Assembly: GCA_021018995.1 (NCBI GenBank)
Contig: CM037590.1
Coordinates: forward strand, 37,698,287 to 37,762,286
Source of the DNA: Chloranthus sessilifolius
Lineage: Eukaryota; Streptophyta; Magnoliopsida; Chloranthales; Chloranthaceae
Reading direction: 5' to 3'
Length of the DNA stretch: 64,000 nt
This document shows, piece by piece, positions 62,157-64,000 of the stretch; position 1 is the first letter of the stretch, and every line of letters begins with the position of its first letter. The notes below the pieces were generated by a model, which ran no database searches, had not been told where the DNA came from, and saw only the letters and a program-made list of their open reading frames with translations. Made by a program: the position numbers and the translations under genes.

Positions 62157-63860
62157 TAAAGAAGAATTGTAGACCCCGTAAATTTAAAACATCAACTCGG
62201 ATGCAATAGATAACTCAAATTTACCTTGCTTAAAGGGAGAAGGTGCTGGTGGAGATTGACGGACGAAAATAAATATTGATTTTTTAGTTGTTAAATATTT
62301 TTAATAAAGATGAAGACTAGCTCCTCATTTGCAAAACATTAATTGCAATGTAAAAGTATTTAGTCAATTAGAAAAACATTATATTGCCACTCGTGCATTC
62401 TAAAAATATTTTTATACACAAAACAACTGATTTCATCATATGTTGTATGATTTAATGTCTGCTAAAGCTCCTCTTAATTTTCTATTATCATATATATTTT
62501 ATAAGAAATTTATTGCCAATTGACCTAACTCAATCTCACAAAACTGGCTTGAAAGATTAAATGTGCCTAAAATATAAAGAGCCCGCAGACCATTCAACGA
62601 ATTGCTTATGTGGCATGATGGAAGCGCAGTGGGTCCCAGCAATACAGATTGGGCTGGCCACTTGCATCCTGCCATGTAAGTAGTCTGTTATTAGTTTGCT
62701 ATTTGAAGTCCGCTCTTTATAATTTTCCTTATTACTATAATGATAGAAGTGGAATATCAAGGAAAACAGTACCTTTTAAAGGGAACCAAAATTTGCAGCC
62801 TTTGAAAAGGTAGACAAACCCCAATTCCGGTAAAAAAAAAGTTTGCGCACAAGGTCTAAGGGAAATGGTGGGAAGCCTTACCAAACTTTGAGAGGCTGAT
62901 TCTCAGACTCGAACCTCAATGTTCACATTGTATATCAAATCAAATGTGCATCTCCCCATATTTTATATTTGGAGGCGAGACAGAGTGGATCAGTGCTTTT
63001 GGTTCAAAATCGACGGTATTGATCTTGTCATTTGATCCATCCAAGTTTTTTAGTATTCTCGTAGTTCAGAGAAAAATGTGTTTCAAATTATTTTAAAATT
63101 GTGTTGAAAACTCTTGAAACAAACCACTTTTAAAAGGTCAAGCACGGTTGAGCGGACTAGTGAAAATTGGTTCTGGCCAATGGACCGCGAAAGCGATTGA
63201 GGTCAACCGCCGCAGACACTGCGAAATTAGATTTTTATACTCTTTTGAAGTACGATTTTAGTTATCTCTTTAGGTGCTTACTTCATACCTTTTAGGGCAT
63301 TTTTTCACTCAACTGAACTTATTCCACTTCCTACAATTTTGAGATCAAATTTCTAGCACCTGATCTTCTCCCTCATTTTCAAACATTTAATTCACTGATT
63401 CTAAATTTAATTTCAGAAGGTTTTACTCTTCTACATTTTCTTTTCCAATTGCCTAAGGATTTGGGTGTTGTTCCCACAGGATTTAGGTGGATCGCTAGCT
63501 GTTCGAAGATATTTGGATGCTATGAAGATGGTCAGAGGCGATATTTGGATGCTTCAAAGGCGTTTGAGAGGATTTACATGCATAAAGTCTATATATCATT
63601 GGGAACTCTTTGTAAGCTTTTGATTTATAGTGAACTTGTTTGCTGGACTACTCACGTGAATGTGAGGGGGTAAAAAATAATGGGGATATTTTTGGGATTT
63701 CTAAAAATTAAATTTTTTATCACTTTGGAACATTCAAATGTTAGAAACTCAGCAATGGGCTTAAGCCACATAACGTATTATCGGGGTCATAGACACAAAT
63801 ATGTAATGTATAAGCCTCCAAATGTGTGGTAACATAATTATGTAATGTTTAAACCCGAAA
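62157..63860. other. Intergenic stretch, no gene recognised
   Basis: AT-rich sequence with only short, unsupported open frames on both strands (for example 62557-62760 minus and 63449-63673 plus), which show no family motif I know. Confidence 0.5.
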
Positions 63861-64000
63861 GGGTAGTTCAGTTGGTCAGGCCCTGATTTTGCTCCCCTTA
63901 GTCACCAGTTTGAGTCCCCTCAGGGCCACTGAAGTATTTTCCGGTCATTAGCTCCAGGGTCCCATGAGATTAGTCGAGATGCACGCAAGTTGGCCCAAAT
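63861..64000 (+). mobile_element. tRNA-derived SINE, cut by the window end
   Basis: GGGTAGTTCAGTTGGTCAGG carries an A-box-like TAGTTCAGTTGG, and CAGTTTGAGTCCCC is B-box-like. Downstream text (CCATGAGATTAGTCGAGATG, CACGCAAGTTGGCCC) matches the body of plant tRNA-type SINEs. The anticodon arm and acceptor stem do not form a functional tRNA. Confidence 0.6.

Noticed and set aside
63861-63935. A possible tRNA gene
   Set aside because: A-box and B-box-like text is present, but the acceptor stem and anticodon arm do not pair and SINE body sequence follows, so it is a SINE head.
1-64000. CRISPR arrays, operons, bacterial-type regulatory RNAs
   Set aside because: Spliced genes and plant transposons show a nuclear plant sequence; no spaced identical repeats of CRISPR type were seen.

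Overview
This is a repeat-rich stretch of a flowering-plant nuclear genome. It is AT-rich, has spliced genes with GT-AG introns, and carries plant-type LTR retrotransposons, L1-type LINEs, Au-like SINEs and many MITEs. I cannot name the species. The very long transposon-filled introns suggest a genome with large introns, such as a magnoliid or another early-diverging lineage, but that is only an impression.

The main gene runs on the + strand from 2956 to 46930. It is a complete 15-exon gene for a GH47 class I alpha-mannosidase of the EDEM/MNS5 type, which acts in glycoprotein ER-associated degradation. All 14 junctions keep frame and give 1,725 nt, or 574 residues plus stop. The gene occupies 44 kb because introns 1, 4, 6, 9, 11, 12 and 14 are loaded with mobile DNA. 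Intron 10 uses a GC donor.

Intron 4 holds a decayed L1 (LINE A). It is interrupted by a second, antisense L1 (LINE C), by a 3.7 kb non-autonomous Ty3/gypsy-like element (TSD GATCT) and by a 0.1 kb LINE stub. Intron 11 holds an antisense full-length-sized L1 (LINE B, 15-bp TSD). Its 3' UTR was hit by a second gypsy-like element of the same family (TSD CATTT), and its 5' part contains a solo LTR. Introns 6 and 9 hold two more solo LTRs. These LTR families share one layout but carry different short palindromes upstream of the TATA box. That is the most unusual signal I found.

Downstream of the mannosidase gene, 46931-64000 is mostly intergenic. It contains a small arabinogalactan-peptide-like gene on the - strand (51085-51273) with a TATA box. 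It also contains a likely long LTR remnant (about 51.8-53.9 kb) and a 7.5 kb TIR-bounded unit (54645-62156). That unit carries a truncated first exon resembling a plant AR401/EFM4-type protein methyltransferase and is itself invaded by a Ty1/copia element (55243-61427, - strand) with broken gag-pol. The window ends inside a tRNA-derived SINE. I see no rRNA, functional tRNA or CRISPR. Bacterial-type features (operons, ribosome binding sites, riboswitches) do not apply.
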